Assembly (NCBI GenBank): GCA_002305915.1
Contig: DBRJ01000063.1
Coordinates: forward strand, 58,864-122,863
Length of the DNA: 64,000 nt
Direction: 5' to 3'
Origin: Pelotomaculum sp. UBA1371
GTDB lineage: Bacteria; Bacillota; Desulfotomaculia; Desulfotomaculales; Pelotomaculaceae
Below, piece by piece: positions 28,582 through 37,026 of the stretch (positions within the stretch are counted from its first letter, which is position 1; every line of letters starts with the position of its first letter). The translations under genes and the position numbers were made by a program. Below the pieces are notes generated by a model that saw only the letters and a list, made by a program, of their open reading frames with translations, made no database searches and was not told the DNA's origin.

Positions 28582-29313
28582 GTGTTTTCTAAGATATTCC
28601 GGCGTGCCCGGTGGAGGGGTCGCCTGGCATTGTTGCGCCTGCTGATTTGGTTGGGTTACCGTCCGCGTATTTATTATGTCGGCAGCAGCGAAGCTTTACC
28701 CCCGCCTTTGAGTACCGATGAGGAAACCTTTTTAATCGACCGCCTGGAATCCGGGGACGGGGCGGTTAGGAGCATCTTAATTGAAAGAAACCTGCGTTTG
28801 GTGGTTTATATCGCCCGGAAATTTGAGAATACAGGGGTGGGAATTGAGGATCTGGTATCCATAGGTACCATCGGGCTGATTAAAGCGGTCAATACCTTTG
28901 ATCCGGCCAAGAAAATCAAACTGGCTACCTATGCTTCCCGCTGTATTGAGAATGAGATCCTCATGTACCTGCGGCGAAATAACAAGACCCGGGCGGAAGT
29001 CTCCTTTGATGAACCGCTGAATATCGACTGGGACGGAAATGAGCTGCTGCTGTCGGATGTCCTGGGTACGGAAAACGATGTCATCTACAAATATATAGAG
29101 GACGAGGTGGATAAAAAACTGCTTCACCTGGCGCTGCAAAAGCTCTCCGGCCGGGAACGCAAAATTATGGAACTGCGTTTCGGCCTGAACAACGGAATGG
29201 AAAAAACTCAAAAGGAGGTTGCCGACCTTCTGGGAATATCTCAATCTTATATTTCAAGGCTGGAGAAAAGAATAATTAAAAGGTTGAAAAAGGAGATTCA
29301 CCGCATGGAGTAA
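28582..29313 (+). CDS. sigE: RNA polymerase sigma-E factor (early mother cell)
   Basis: Sigma-70 family factor for the early mother-cell programme, made as an inactive precursor. GTG 28582 follows GGAGGGAGGA and gives 243 residues, close to the 239 of B. subtilis. The pro-sequence (about residues 1-28) precedes [14 protein letters not shown], the cleavage zone. Region 2 shows [18 protein letters not shown] and region 4 the helix-turn-helix [18 protein letters not shown] longer frame upstream to 28450 has no family similarity. Confidence 0.97.
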   Translation: MFSKIFRRARWRGRLALLRLLIWLGYRPRIYYVGSSEALPPPLSTDEETFLIDRLESGDGAVRSILIERNLRLVVYIARKFENTGVGIEDLVSIGTIGLIKAVNTFDPAKKIKLATYASRCIENEILMYLRRNNKTRAEVSFDEPLNIDWDGNELLLSDVLGTENDVIYKYIEDEVDKKLLHLALQKLSGRERKIMELRFGLNNGMEKTQKEVADLLGISQSYISRLEKRIIKRLKKEIHRME

Positions 29314-29406
29314 AGAAGATTCATTAAATATGTAATCCAAGATACACGCCTGCCTGTCGTCTCGTTGTACTGGAGAGGACGCTTTTTTGTGCCCTTTTTA
29401 AGACGT

Positions 29407-29436
29407 GTATAAATCAATTTGGGCTTGGCAATAATG
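29407..29436 (+). promoter_or_regulatory. sigma-F/sigma-G type promoter for sigG
   Basis: GTATA (29407-29411), exactly 15 bases, then GGCAATAATG (29427-29436). This fits the forespore consensus GYATA-N15-GGNRANANTW at all but the last position. In B. subtilis sigG is transcribed from its own sigma-F promoter between sigE and sigG, and this site is in the same place. Confidence 0.85.
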
Positions 29437-29489
29437 AAATTGAAAAAGAAAAACAAATACGACGCCGGATAAAAGATGGGGGGCCTTCT

Positions 29490-30263
29490 ATGCTGGTGAA
29501 CAAGGTGGAGATCTGTGGTGTCAATACATCTAAACTCCCTGTACTGACAGGCAGCCAGATGCGGACCCTGTTTGAGGCCATGCATAAGGGAGATACCTCC
29601 GCCCGAACCCAGTTGGTTAACGGCAATCTCAGGCTTGTCCTAAGTGTAATCCAGCGTTTTACAAACAGGGGCGAATATGTAGACGATCTCTTCCAGGTGG
29701 GCTGCATCGGCCTGATGAAAGCCATTGACAACTTTGATCTTTCCCAGAATGTTAAGTTCTCCACGTATGCAGTACCCATGATTATCGGAGAAATACGCCG
29801 TTATCTCAGGGACAACAACCCCATCCGGGTCAGTCGCTCCCTTCGTGACGTAGCTTATAAAGCCCTGCAGGTGAGAGACGCCCTTGTCAACAAATATTCC
29901 CGGGAACCCTCCATTAATGAAATTGCCGGAGAATTAAAAATGCCCAGGGAAGATATAGTTTTCGCCCTGGACGCCATCCAGGAGCCTATTTCCCTGTTCG
30001 AACCCATTTACCATGACGGTGGTGATCCCATCTTTGTCATGGACCAGATCAGCGACGAGAAGAATCAGGACCTGAACTGGCTGGAGGGCATCGCCATCCG
30101 GGACGCTCTTCGAAAACTGAACGACCGGGAGAAGTTGATTTTAACACTCCGTTTTTACGAGGGGAAAACTCAAATGGAAGTGGCGGAAGAAATCGGCATC
30201 TCCCAGGCGCAGGTTTCCAGGCTGGAAAAAGCAGCTCTCAACCACATGCGAAAATATGTGTAA
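29490..30263 (+). CDS. sigG: RNA polymerase sigma-G factor (late forespore)
   Basis: Sigma factor for late forespore genes. The start NKVEICGVNTSKLPVLT is the sigma-G signature, including the short N-terminal segment linked with regulation by anti-sigma factors. Region 2 (GNLRLVLSVIQRF, DLFQVGCIGLMKAIDNFD) and the region 4 helix-turn-helix (ISQAQVSRLEKAAL) are intact; length is 257. A sigma-F/G type promoter lies 54 bases upstream and a strong terminator follows. Confidence 0.98.
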   Translation: MLVNKVEICGVNTSKLPVLTGSQMRTLFEAMHKGDTSARTQLVNGNLRLVLSVIQRFTNRGEYVDDLFQVGCIGLMKAIDNFDLSQNVKFSTYAVPMIIGEIRRYLRDNNPIRVSRSLRDVAYKALQVRDALVNKYSREPSINEIAGELKMPREDIVFALDAIQEPISLFEPIYHDGGDPIFVMDQISDEKNQDLNWLEGIAIRDALRKLNDREKLILTLRFYEGKTQMEVAEEIGISQAQVSRLEKAALNHMRKYV

Positions 30264-30286
30264 AATATTTGTATGTTTTACAGTGC

Positions 30287-30320
30287 TTAAGCGGCAATAG
30301 TATTGCCGCTTAAAAATTTT
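30287..30320 (+). terminator. strong terminator after sigG
   Basis: TTAAGCGGCAAT (30287-30298) pairs over all 12 bases with ATTGCCGCTTAA (30302-30313), with a loop of three bases, followed by AAATTTT. The T-run is short but the stem is very stable. Confidence 0.85.
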
Positions 30321-30368
30321 GGTTCAGCCGCCGCTCCCCTGCACATATAAATATAGGGGGTGTTTTGT

Positions 30369-30647
30369 GTGGTGAAGATATCGGACTTGAGGGCGCGGGA
30401 AGTTGTCAATGTTGTGGACGGGCGAAGACTTGGCCTGATCAAGGATATAGAAGTTGATATGGAAGAAGGAAAAATTACCGCAATAATTTTGCCCGGTGAC
30501 GGTGGCGGCAGATTCCTCGGTTTTTTCGCAAAGGACGAGGAAATTGTGGTGCCCTGGGAAAAAATTAGAAAAATTGGGGCGGACGTCATTTTAGTGGAAG
30601 TCAGCACTTTTACCGACCCCAGGCACGAGCAACGTATAAAATACTAG
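30369..30647 (+). CDS. ylmC: YlmC/YmxH family PRC-barrel protein
   Basis: A small soluble protein (92 residues) with one PRC-barrel fold: KISDLRAREVVNVVDGRRLG, then IKDIEVDMEEGKITAIILPG and VPWEKIRKIGADVILVE. The family is specific to spore formers and lies after sigG in B. subtilis as well; its function is not known. GTG 30369 has GGGGG 8 bases upstream; GTG 30372 is an equal alternative. A terminator at 30703 follows. Confidence 0.9.
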   Translation: MVKISDLRAREVVNVVDGRRLGLIKDIEVDMEEGKITAIILPGDGGGRFLGFFAKDEEIVVPWEKIRKIGADVILVEVSTFTDPRHEQRIKY

Positions 30648-30702
30648 TTTGTCAGTGAGCTCATCGACACTGGTTTAACCTTTTCAAGACATACTAAACT
30701 AT

Positions 30703-30735
30703 CCGGGCGGTTATAGGGCCGCACCGGTTTTTTTT
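30703..30735 (+). terminator. terminator after ylmC
   Basis: CCGGGCGG (30703-30710) pairs with CCGC-A-CCGG (30719-30727) with one bulged A, followed by eight T. A classic strong terminator. Confidence 0.9.
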
Positions 30736-31190
30736 GTTTTAAAAAAACATTAGCGTTGCACCGAAAATCCAAGTGCAAAATAATGGCAATTGCAGCATCG
30801 CAGTATCAAACATATATGGTGTATACAGCCATCTAGGTTTGCCTATCTTAATTAGTTTAGTTCTTTACACTGCCCACGAATGCTTATCTTGTTTGCAAAG
30901 GATTCACCCTGGTGTTATAATTAACATTGTAGTTCCAAATCTCTTATCTTTAGCTACCTCTACAGTCAATATATAAAAATCAATATATTATTGGATATAC
31001 AGGCAGTCAGCAGATCAGCAAGATGTAAAATATATCCACCTGAATAATTAATTGCCGGTAATCCCGGGTGTTTTATTTTTTACTTGCTTTATTTTGCTGG
31101 GCCGGGATGATAGATATAGATATCAAATTACGGCCTGCCTGTCGCGTAAGCGCAACAGGCAGGCTTTATATGTAGAGAGGTGTTGCTCGG
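30736..31190 (+). other. AT-rich intergenic region before the PHP phosphatase gene
   Basis: About 455 bases with no credible gene; a 67-codon frame at 30773-30976 has no ribosome site or motif. The composition is clearly richer in A and T than the genes around it. The only structure is the hairpin at 31133-31164. Confidence 0.4.
31133..31164 (+). terminator. hairpin in the leader of the PHP phosphatase gene
   Basis: GCCTGCCTGT (31133-31142) pairs with ACAGGCAGGC (31155-31164), and the 12-base loop can itself form GCG/CGC. A short TTTA follows. It sits 27 bases before the start codon, so it may be an attenuator or the terminator of an unseen transcript. Confidence 0.45.
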
Positions 31191-31940
31191 ATGATCGATA
31201 TTCACAGCCATATCCTGCCTGGTCTGGACGACGGGGCAGCCAGTATGGAAGAATCTATTGCCATGGCCCGCTGCGCTGTCACGGGAGGGATCAAGCAGAT
31301 GGTGGCCACACCCCACGTGAAATCAAGAACCTATCCCAGCAGGGAATTAATCCTGAGCGTGCTGGCTAAGCTGCAAAAGGAGCTGAAAAAAAATGATATT
31401 CCCCTGGTTGTCATGCCCGGAGGGGAATACAATCTGGAACCTGAACTGCCCGGGCGGTTGGCCAGGGGTGAAGTCCTGACCATTAACGACACAGGTCGCT
31501 ACCTGCTGGTGGAACTGCCTCCGTCGTCTGTTCCCGATTATACGGCCACTGTTTTAAAGGAACTCCAGGTGGAAGGTGTAACACCCGTCATCGCCCATCC
31601 GGAGCGGAACTACGTTTTTATGAGTGATTATTCCCGCCTTTACGAACTGGTCGCAGATGGTTCCCTGGTCCAGCTGACAGCCGGCAGCCTGACAGGTTAC
31701 TATTATACCGAGGTTACTGCCGCTGCCCGGGCTTTTTTGGAGCAGGGCTGGGTTCACTTCATAGCTTCCGACGCGCATAATAGAAGCGGCCAACTGCTTC
31801 AGTTCGAGATTGCAGCAAAGGAAATGCTGCAGCTATTCGGTGATGGAGAGCGGCGTCGCCTGCTGGTCAGTAATCCCCAGCGGGCATTGCGGGGCGAATC
31901 TATAGAGAACATTAGCCGTTTAAAAGTTTCCGGGGAATAA
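31191..31940 (+). CDS. CpsB/YwqE-type PHP tyrosine-protein phosphatase
   Basis: A 249-residue PHP-fold protein of the CpsB/CapC/YwqE family, metal-dependent phosphatases that act on bacterial tyrosine kinases controlling polysaccharide export. Motifs are MIDIHSHILPGLDDGA, ATPHV, GGEYNL, VIAHPERN and IASDAHN, giving the usual cluster of metal-binding His/Asp residues. No tyrosine kinase or capsule gene is adjacent, so the partner is elsewhere. A ribosome site AGAGAGGTG precedes ATG 31191. An inverted repeat (CAAGAAGCG 31958, CGCTTCTTG 31987) follows the gene. Confidence 0.88.
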   Translation: MIDIHSHILPGLDDGAASMEESIAMARCAVTGGIKQMVATPHVKSRTYPSRELILSVLAKLQKELKKNDIPLVVMPGGEYNLEPELPGRLARGEVLTINDTGRYLLVELPPSSVPDYTATVLKELQVEGVTPVIAHPERNYVFMSDYSRLYELVADGSLVQLTAGSLTGYYYTEVTAAARAFLEQGWVHFIASDAHNRSGQLLQFEIAAKEMLQLFGDGERRRLLVSNPQRALRGESIENISRLKVSGE

Positions 31941-32079
31941 TACAAAGATACTAAAGGCAAGAAGCGTAATTATCATCAGGATATCCCGCTTCTTGGGTAA
32001 AATTGAACGCTCTCAGCTAAATACGCACGCAGCGCACATATGGGCGGCATTCAGGGAGTCGTTCCTGCTCTGAGAGTTC

Positions 32080-32505
32080 TTAGACGGATTTACCGGGCAG
32101 ATTATAGAAATACCCGGTGTTTTTAGCCAGGACAGGGCTGATCAAGGCCAGCATAAGCACGTATAACGCGGCAAAGGCCGGGAGTTGCGGATTCAAGCCG
32201 GCAGTTGCAGCAAGGCCTGCAATTATAATTGAAAACTCGCCTCTGGTCATAATTGTGAAGGCAACATTGGTTGCTCTTCTTTTTTTATACCCCGCTAGCC
32301 AGGAAGCAATAAACCCGTTGATAATGTTGCCGATAACTGTAATCAGAACAGCAGTGCCGGATATGACCACCACATCCGAAAAGTTCTGTAATCTATAGCC
32401 GTGCCGAAGGAGAAAAAGAATACTGCTCCGAACAGGTCCCGCAATAGGTGTGATTTTGAAGAGTTTGCCAGGAAAGCCGCTTATTCGCTTGCTGACGACG
32501 ATCAA
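32080..32505 (-). pseudogene. remnant of a CPA2-type cation:proton antiporter
   Basis: Minus-strand fragment matching the C-terminal membrane part of KefB/NapA-type antiporters: GNIINGFIASWLAGYKKRR, TRGEFSIIIAGLAA and FAALYVLMLALISPVL. The start is broken: the expected DLFGAVFFFSFGTAIDYRTF segment is encoded just upstream but in another frame, with the shift near a TTTT run at about 32375, and an in-frame stop (TAA) lies ahead of that segment. The large N-terminal half is absent. It is surely non-functional. Confidence 0.8.
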
Positions 32506-32574
32506 GGATAAAATAAAGCGAAATTCCTGTCAAGAATACCTGAGGAATATTCTGCCGCTATCTTGTTTGTACTC

Positions 32575-32602
32575 ACCCTTAAAACAGAGAAGGCATAAGA
32601 TA
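32575..32602 (+). promoter_or_regulatory. sigma-K type promoter for the LysM protein gene
   Basis: AC (32575-32576), 17 bases, then CATAAGATA (32594-32602). The sigma-K consensus of late mother-cell genes is AC, 16-17 bases, CATANNNTA, so the match is complete. It ends 38 bases before the start codon. Confidence 0.65.
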
Positions 32603-32640
32603 AAAAAAATGTGTCTATGACAATTGAAAGGAGGAGGAGA

Positions 32641-33774
32641 ATGGCCACCTATACTGTGCAGACAGGAGACACCTTGTTCTCAATAGCAAGCAGATTCGGC
32701 ACTACAGTTGAAGCATTGGTGGAGGCTAATAATATTACAAACCCGGATCTCATCAGAGTGGGGCAGGTACTTACCATTCCGGAAACTGGAGCTGGCGGGG
32801 GGACAGTAGAGCCGGGTGATAGTGTTGGCGGAGTTAATCAGACCAGGCAGGTCAGGGGGTTGTTATACCGTATTTCCACAGACAGGAGTACTTACCGGCA
32901 GGGTGAACCGGTTCGTATTACCTTTTCCAAAACAAATGTCAGCAACCGGACCATCGTCCTCCGCTACCGGACCGCTCAGCGGTTTGAGCTTGTAGCAAGG
33001 CGCTTGCCGGGTTTGAGGGAAGTCTGGCGCTGGTCTGCGGGCCGGTTCTTCGCCCAGGTGACAGGGACTGTTACCTTGAGGCCGGGGCAGAGCCAGGTGT
33101 TCCGTGAAACCTGGAACCAGAGAAACAACCAGGGGGTGCAGGTTGTTGCGGGCAACTTCGTAATCGAAGGGACTAACCTGGCCCAGGGCTTTGAAGGTGA
33201 GTCCATTGCTACAAGGATTAGTATTAGTGCAGTTAGACCTACGCCCACACCCAGACCTACACCCACGCCCAGACCTACACCCACGCCCTGCCCGCCTGGA
33301 AACGTCCTGACCAACCCGGGATTCGAAAGATGGCCCAACCCCTCAGTGCCTCCTACCGGCTGGACGGGCAGCAACCTGGCCCGCAGTTTACTGTCCGTAA
33401 CAGGTGCCTATGCTGCGGAGATGGGCGCCAGACCCGGTTCCAGGGCTGTGTTGTCCCAGAGAGTTGATATTGAAGCGGGCAGGATTTACGAGTTGAACTG
33501 GAGTGCAAGGGAGCGGGTCCGTCCTGGAGTTGCCAGGTTCACGCTCTTTGTGGAGATCTTTTATTATGACAGGAACAATAATTTTGTGGGCAGAACCGAG
33601 CCTCGCTACTCCCAGGATAGTGTGCCCAACGACCGCTATCAGCGGTACAGCCTGTCCACGGGGCGTGTTCCTGCGGGCGCAAGAATTGCCGATGTCCGTT
33701 TTACCTTTGAACCGGCTGCTGCCAACACCAGTTCTGTGTTAATAGATAATGTTGAGCTGCGCTGTCGTTTTTAA
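32641..33774 (+). CDS. LysM - BsuPI-like - Pro/Thr linker - C-terminal beta domain protein
   Basis: A 377-residue modular protein. Residues 2-47 are a LysM domain ([17 protein letters not shown], ending VGQVLTIP) that would bind peptidoglycan; about 75-190 resemble the BsuPI intracellular proteinase inhibitor domain ([15 protein letters not shown]); 199-216 are a Pro-Thr-Arg linker coded by three 18-base repeats; the rest ([16 protein letters not shown] at the end) looks like a carbohydrate-binding jelly-roll. There is no signal peptide, and the sigma-K-like promoter and strong AAAGGAGGAGGAGA ribosome site suggest a mother-cell protein placed on the spore, like SafA. Function is inferred from domains only. 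Confidence 0.85.
   Translation: MATYTVQTGDTLFSIASRFGTTVEALVEANNITNPDLIRVGQVLTIPETGAGGGTVEPGDSVGGVNQTRQVRGLLYRISTDRSTYRQGEPVRITFSKTNVSNRTIVLRYRTAQRFELVARRLPGLREVWRWSAGRFFAQVTGTVTLRPGQSQVFRETWNQRNNQGVQVVAGNFVIEGTNLAQGFEGESIATRISISAVRPTPTPRPTPTPRPTPTPCPPGNVLTNPGFERWPNPSVPPTGWTGSNLARSLLSVTGAYAAEMGARPGSRAVLSQRVDIEAGRIYELNWSARERVRPGVARFTLFVEIFYYDRNNNFVGRTEPRYSQDSVPNDRYQRYSLSTGRVPAGARIADVRFTFEPAAANTSSVLIDNVELRCRF
33235..33288 (+). repeat. three 18-base tandem repeats coding the Pro-Thr linker
   Basis: Units at 33235, 33253 and 33271; the second and third are identical (AGACCTACACCCACGCCC) and the first differs at two positions. Each codes R-P-T-P-T-P, so copy number changes would lengthen or shorten the linker without a frameshift. 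Confidence 0.9.
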
Positions 33775-34082
33775 TATTTCAGCGGGTTTGCCGGACCGGT
33801 TTGTTGTCCCTGACGGGACGGGAATGTTGGACTGAATGCAGTTTTAATGGTTTTACGCAAGAAGGGAGGCAGTAAATTTGCCTCCCTTCATAAGTTAAAT
33901 ATTAGAGAAGCTTCGGCAAAATAGCCTTAACCGGTGCTGTTGAGGCGCAGTAGAGGGAGCATAACTGAAGCATATTTTCACGCAGATGCTCTTACCCTGA
34001 CTCGTCGACACAGGGATACAAGAAGGTGAGAACTGTCGTAAGTCATTCCCCTGGCGGGAAAAAAGCCAGGGGTGGCTCTGTT
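33775..34082 (+). other. intergenic region with two hairpins
   Basis: No gene is seen. It contains the 11-bp hairpin at 33861-33889 and a second inverted repeat, CCCCTGGC/GCCAGGGG (34049-34072), close to the end of the minus-strand zinc ribbon gene. Neither has a T-run. Confidence 0.5.
33861..33889 (+). terminator. hairpin downstream of the LysM gene
   Basis: GAAGGGAGGCA (33861-33871) pairs perfectly with TGCCTCCCTTC (33879-33889) around a seven-base loop. No T-run follows on either strand, so it may act as an RNA end or stability element rather than a textbook terminator. Confidence 0.5.
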
Positions 34083-34304
34083 CTAATGACCGCAACTCCC
34101 GCAATTATTGGAACTGCAGGACCCGCAACCGGAGCCGGCGCCCTTCCCACTACCTGTGCCGCAGGCCTTGAAGGCTGACATAACCCGCGCAGGAGCTTGT
34201 TTGCCGCATTCAGGACACTTCAAATCTGCTCCGGTTTCGCCAACGGGGCAGAGTTTCTCAAAACGTTTGCCACACCCGTCACACCGGAATTCGTAAATGG
34301 GCAC
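34083..34304 (-). CDS. FmdB family zinc ribbon protein
   Basis: A 73-residue minus-strand protein. The family N-terminus PIYEFRCDGCGKRFEKL carries the first CxxC and LKCPECGK the second, forming one zinc ribbon; a Gly/Ser/Cys-rich tail ends in NCGSCGH. GTG 34304 places the motif at the start and has GGAAGGAG about 11 bases upstream; an upstream GTG (34316) overlaps that site. The family was named from regulators of formamide/acetamide operons, but most members have no known role. Confidence 0.85.
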   Translation of the reverse strand: MPIYEFRCDGCGKRFEKLCPVGETGADLKCPECGKQAPARVMSAFKACGTGSGKGAGSGCGSCSSNNCGSCGH

Positions 34305-34463
34305 TGGAAGATGCACTCCTTCCTTTTAGTTCTGTCATTTATTCTAATGAGCGGTAATTGACACTCTTTAGATTAATCGTGACAAACATCAATGTCAAGG
34401 CCGGTGAGGCTTTTTGTTGTAAAAAAAAAGGATTTCCGGACGCCGGTGAGTAATTACATCTGT

Positions 34464-34550
34464 TTAAACAACAAAAAGGAGGAGATTAGGCAGATTCAGT
34501 TTTTAGTTAAACAATAAACAAGGAGGAAATTATGCGGATTCAGTTTTTAG
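34464..34550 (+). repeat. tandem 43/44-base duplication of a translation initiation region
   Basis: Copy 1 (34464-34506) and copy 2 (34507-34550) both run TTAAACAA/T..., a purine-rich AAGGAGGA ribosome site, ATTA, then GATTCAGTTTTTAG. Copy 2 holds the true ATG (34532) and first codons of the next gene; in copy 1 the corresponding triplet is AGG, so it has a ribosome site without a start. Confidence 0.85.
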
Positions 34551-36100
34551 GGGCTGCCGGCACAGTGACAGGTTCATGTTTTCTCCTGGATACCTCTCAA
34601 TCAAGGATCTTGATTGATTGCGGAATGTTTCAGGGCTCCAAAGAAGTCCGGGAACGGAATTACAGCAGCTTTTACGTACCGCCTCGCAGCATTCAATATG
34701 TTTTGCTTACCCATGCCCACATTGACCACAGCGGTCTGATACCGAAACTTGTTAAACACGGTTTTAAAGGAAAAATTTATGCCACTCCTGCAACCATAGA
34801 ACTATGCGAGGTACTCCTTCCCGACAGCGGCTACATTCAGGAAATGGAGGTTGAACGTAAAAACCGCAAGAACCGCCGGGCTGGACGGCCGATGATTGAA
34901 CCGGTTTACAACGTTGATGAGGCCTACAAGAGCCTTCCTTTTTTTCAACCTGCCGGGTATAATCAGATAATCCGGATTTCCCCCGATGTCCGGGTACGTT
35001 TTGTGGATGCGGGACATATACTTGGTTCGGCCATGATCGAGGTCTGGGTACAGGAGGGTTCTTCGGAAATAAAACTCGTCTTTTCCGGGGATATTGGAAA
35101 TCATAATCGTCCTATTGTTAATGACCCTTCAACAATTGCGGAAGCAGACTACGTCATTATGGAATCTACTTACGGCAACCGTCTGCACCAGCAGCATTGC
35201 GATAAAGAAATCGAATTATTGCACGAGATAATCTGGGATACTTATAAAAAAGGAGGCAACCTGATTATTCCCGCCTTTGCGGTGGAGCGGACCCAGGACC
35301 TGCTTTACCACCTGATTTTATTAATGGAAGAACAAAGGATGCCCCCCATGCAGGTTTATATCGACAGTCCCCTGGCCACGGCTGCAACCAACGTTTTTCA
35401 AAGGCACCGCGATTGCTATGACCAGGAAGCCAGAGAGCTTGTTCAAAGGGGGGGGTGTCCCGTCATCCATCCGTCCCTGAAGTTTACGCTTTCGGCGGAG
35501 GAGTCAAAATCCTTGAACCAGATCAGCGGGGCCATTATTATCTCCGCCAGCGGCATGTGCGAGGCCGGACGGATCAGGCATCATCTTAAATACAATCTCT
35601 GGCGGCCGGAAAGCACAGTGCTGTTTATCGGCTACCAGGCTGAAGGCACCCTGGGGCGGCTAATCCTGGACGGGCAAAAGAGCGTGCGCATATTTGGTGA
35701 CGAAATAACTGTCAAGGCTGATATTCGAAATATTGAATGCTACTCTTCCCATGCCGACCAGGCGGGGCTTTTGAGTTGGATAAAAAAATTTTCCAGCCCT
35801 CCCCGGGAGGTTTTCCTGGTTCACGGTGAGCCTGACGCCTCAGAATCCCTGGCAGACCTGATCCGGGTGGAAACTGGCCAAAAAGTTACAATTCCGGCCT
35901 GGCAGCAGATTGTGGAACTGGACCCGCTCGCTACTGAACCCGATGCTGCCGTCAAACAGGCCTACCGTTCGCTGAGCGGTAAAATCGGCAATCTCCTTTC
36001 CGCCGGGGTCAATCCTTTGCACCGGGAGGAAATACTCAACCGCCTGGCTGAACTGGAAGCTTTCATTGAGGAAAGGACGGTTAAAACCTCCGGAGTTTGA
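34532..36100 (+). CDS. metallo-beta-lactamase fold, beta-CASP RNA-processing nuclease family
   Basis: A 522-residue protein of the MBL/beta-CASP group (CPSF73/YSH1-like) that cleaves RNA with two zinc ions. The zinc motif THAHIDHSGLIP, the later FVDAGHILGSAM, FSGDIGN, the beta-CASP region with GGNLIIPAFAVERTQDLLY and SASGMCEAGRIRHHL, and the C-terminal SSHADQAGLL and FLVHGEPDA give the complete set. The extra C-terminal part looks helical. ATG 34532 follows AAGGAGGAAAT. Its RNA target is unknown. pgeF follows after 15 bases. Confidence 0.9.
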   Translation: MRIQFLGAAGTVTGSCFLLDTSQSRILIDCGMFQGSKEVRERNYSSFYVPPRSIQYVLLTHAHIDHSGLIPKLVKHGFKGKIYATPATIELCEVLLPDSGYIQEMEVERKNRKNRRAGRPMIEPVYNVDEAYKSLPFFQPAGYNQIIRISPDVRVRFVDAGHILGSAMIEVWVQEGSSEIKLVFSGDIGNHNRPIVNDPSTIAEADYVIMESTYGNRLHQQHCDKEIELLHEIIWDTYKKGGNLIIPAFAVERTQDLLYHLILLMEEQRMPPMQVYIDSPLATAATNVFQRHRDCYDQEARELVQRGGCPVIHPSLKFTLSAEESKSLNQISGAIIISASGMCEAGRIRHHLKYNLWRPESTVLFIGYQAEGTLGRLILDGQKSVRIFGDEITVKADIRNIECYSSHADQAGLLSWIKKFSSPPREVFLVHGEPDASESLADLIRVETGQKVTIPAWQQIVELDPLATEPDAAVKQAYRSLSGKIGNLLSAGVNPLHREEILNRLAELEAFIEERTVKTSGV

Positions 36101-36115
36101 AGAAAGGGTTTCAAA

Positions 36116-36928
36116 ATGCAATCACTTACTTTTAAGGGCGGCCTGCAATTTTATATATTTCCCCACTTTGAGAATTCCGGCAAGGTTATTCACGGTTTTA
36201 CAACCCGTAACGGCGGTGTTAGCCGAGCGCCCTATAGCTCTTTAAATACTGCCTTTCACGTTGGGGATGACGAGGCTGACGTCCGGACCAACCGTCAGAT
36301 GGCCTGTGCAGCCCTCGGACTCAACCCCGCGGATTTAGTTGCCGGCAGGCAGGTTCATGGGGACCGGATTGAAGTGGTCGGCCTGGAAGACAGGGGTAGA
36401 GGCGCAATCTCCGACAACAGTTCCCTTCCCGGCACGGACGCACTGGTAACTGGAATTACTGGGGTCCCCCTGTCCAGCTACTATGCTGATTGTGTGCCGG
36501 TTTTCCTGCTCGATCCCGTTAAAGGAGTCATTGCCATCGCCCATGCCGGATGGAAGGGCACAGCCTTAAGAATCGCAGAAAAAACCCTGAAAAAGATGAG
36601 GGATTCTTTCGGCGTTGCTCCGCGGGATTGCCTGGCCGGGATCGGTCCCTCTGTGGGACCCTGCTGTTACGAGGTGGATGAAAGGGTTATAAGCCCTTTT
36701 CAAAAGAGTTTTCCGGGAATCCGGGATTTGGCTGTTCCAACTCCGTCCGGCCGGTGGCGGCTGAATTTGTGGGAAGCAAACCGCCGTACCCTTCTGGATG
36801 CCGGTCTCAAGGCTGAAAACATTGTCTCTTCCCGGATCTGCACCTCCTGCCACCAGCAACATTTTTATTCCTACAGGGCTCAAGGGGGAAATACAGGCCG
36901 GATGACGGCTTTGATTATGTTAAAATAA
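36116..36928 (+). CDS. pgeF: purine nucleoside phosphorylase/polyphenol oxidase family protein (YlmD)
   Basis: Multicopper-oxidase-like laccase-domain family (YfiH/YlmD); members act on purine nucleosides (adenosine, inosine) and one is credited with correcting a peptidoglycan precursor error. Signatures are HGFTTRNGGVS, QVHGDRIEVV, TDALVTG, YADCVPVFLLD, IAIAHAGWKGT and GIGPSVGPCCYEV, with zinc-binding His and Cys. Length is 270. In B. subtilis ylmD lies in the same neighbourhood next to ylmE. Its 15-base spacing from the beta-CASP gene suggests one transcript. Confidence 0.9.
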   Translation: MQSLTFKGGLQFYIFPHFENSGKVIHGFTTRNGGVSRAPYSSLNTAFHVGDDEADVRTNRQMACAALGLNPADLVAGRQVHGDRIEVVGLEDRGRGAISDNSSLPGTDALVTGITGVPLSSYYADCVPVFLLDPVKGVIAIAHAGWKGTALRIAEKTLKKMRDSFGVAPRDCLAGIGPSVGPCCYEVDERVISPFQKSFPGIRDLAVPTPSGRWRLNLWEANRRTLLDAGLKAENIVSSRICTSCHQQHFYSYRAQGGNTGRMTALIMLK

Positions 36929-37026
36929 GTTTAACAGGCAGGCTTAAAAGGATCTGTTTATTTTAGGCAATCACTTTTAGGGTAACAAAAGAGATAGAGT
37001 CCGAGGAAATTCGAAAGGTGATGGGG

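Noticed and set aside
30773..30976. 67-codon frame in the AT-rich region
   Set aside because: No ribosome site or motif; base composition differs from the coding regions nearby.
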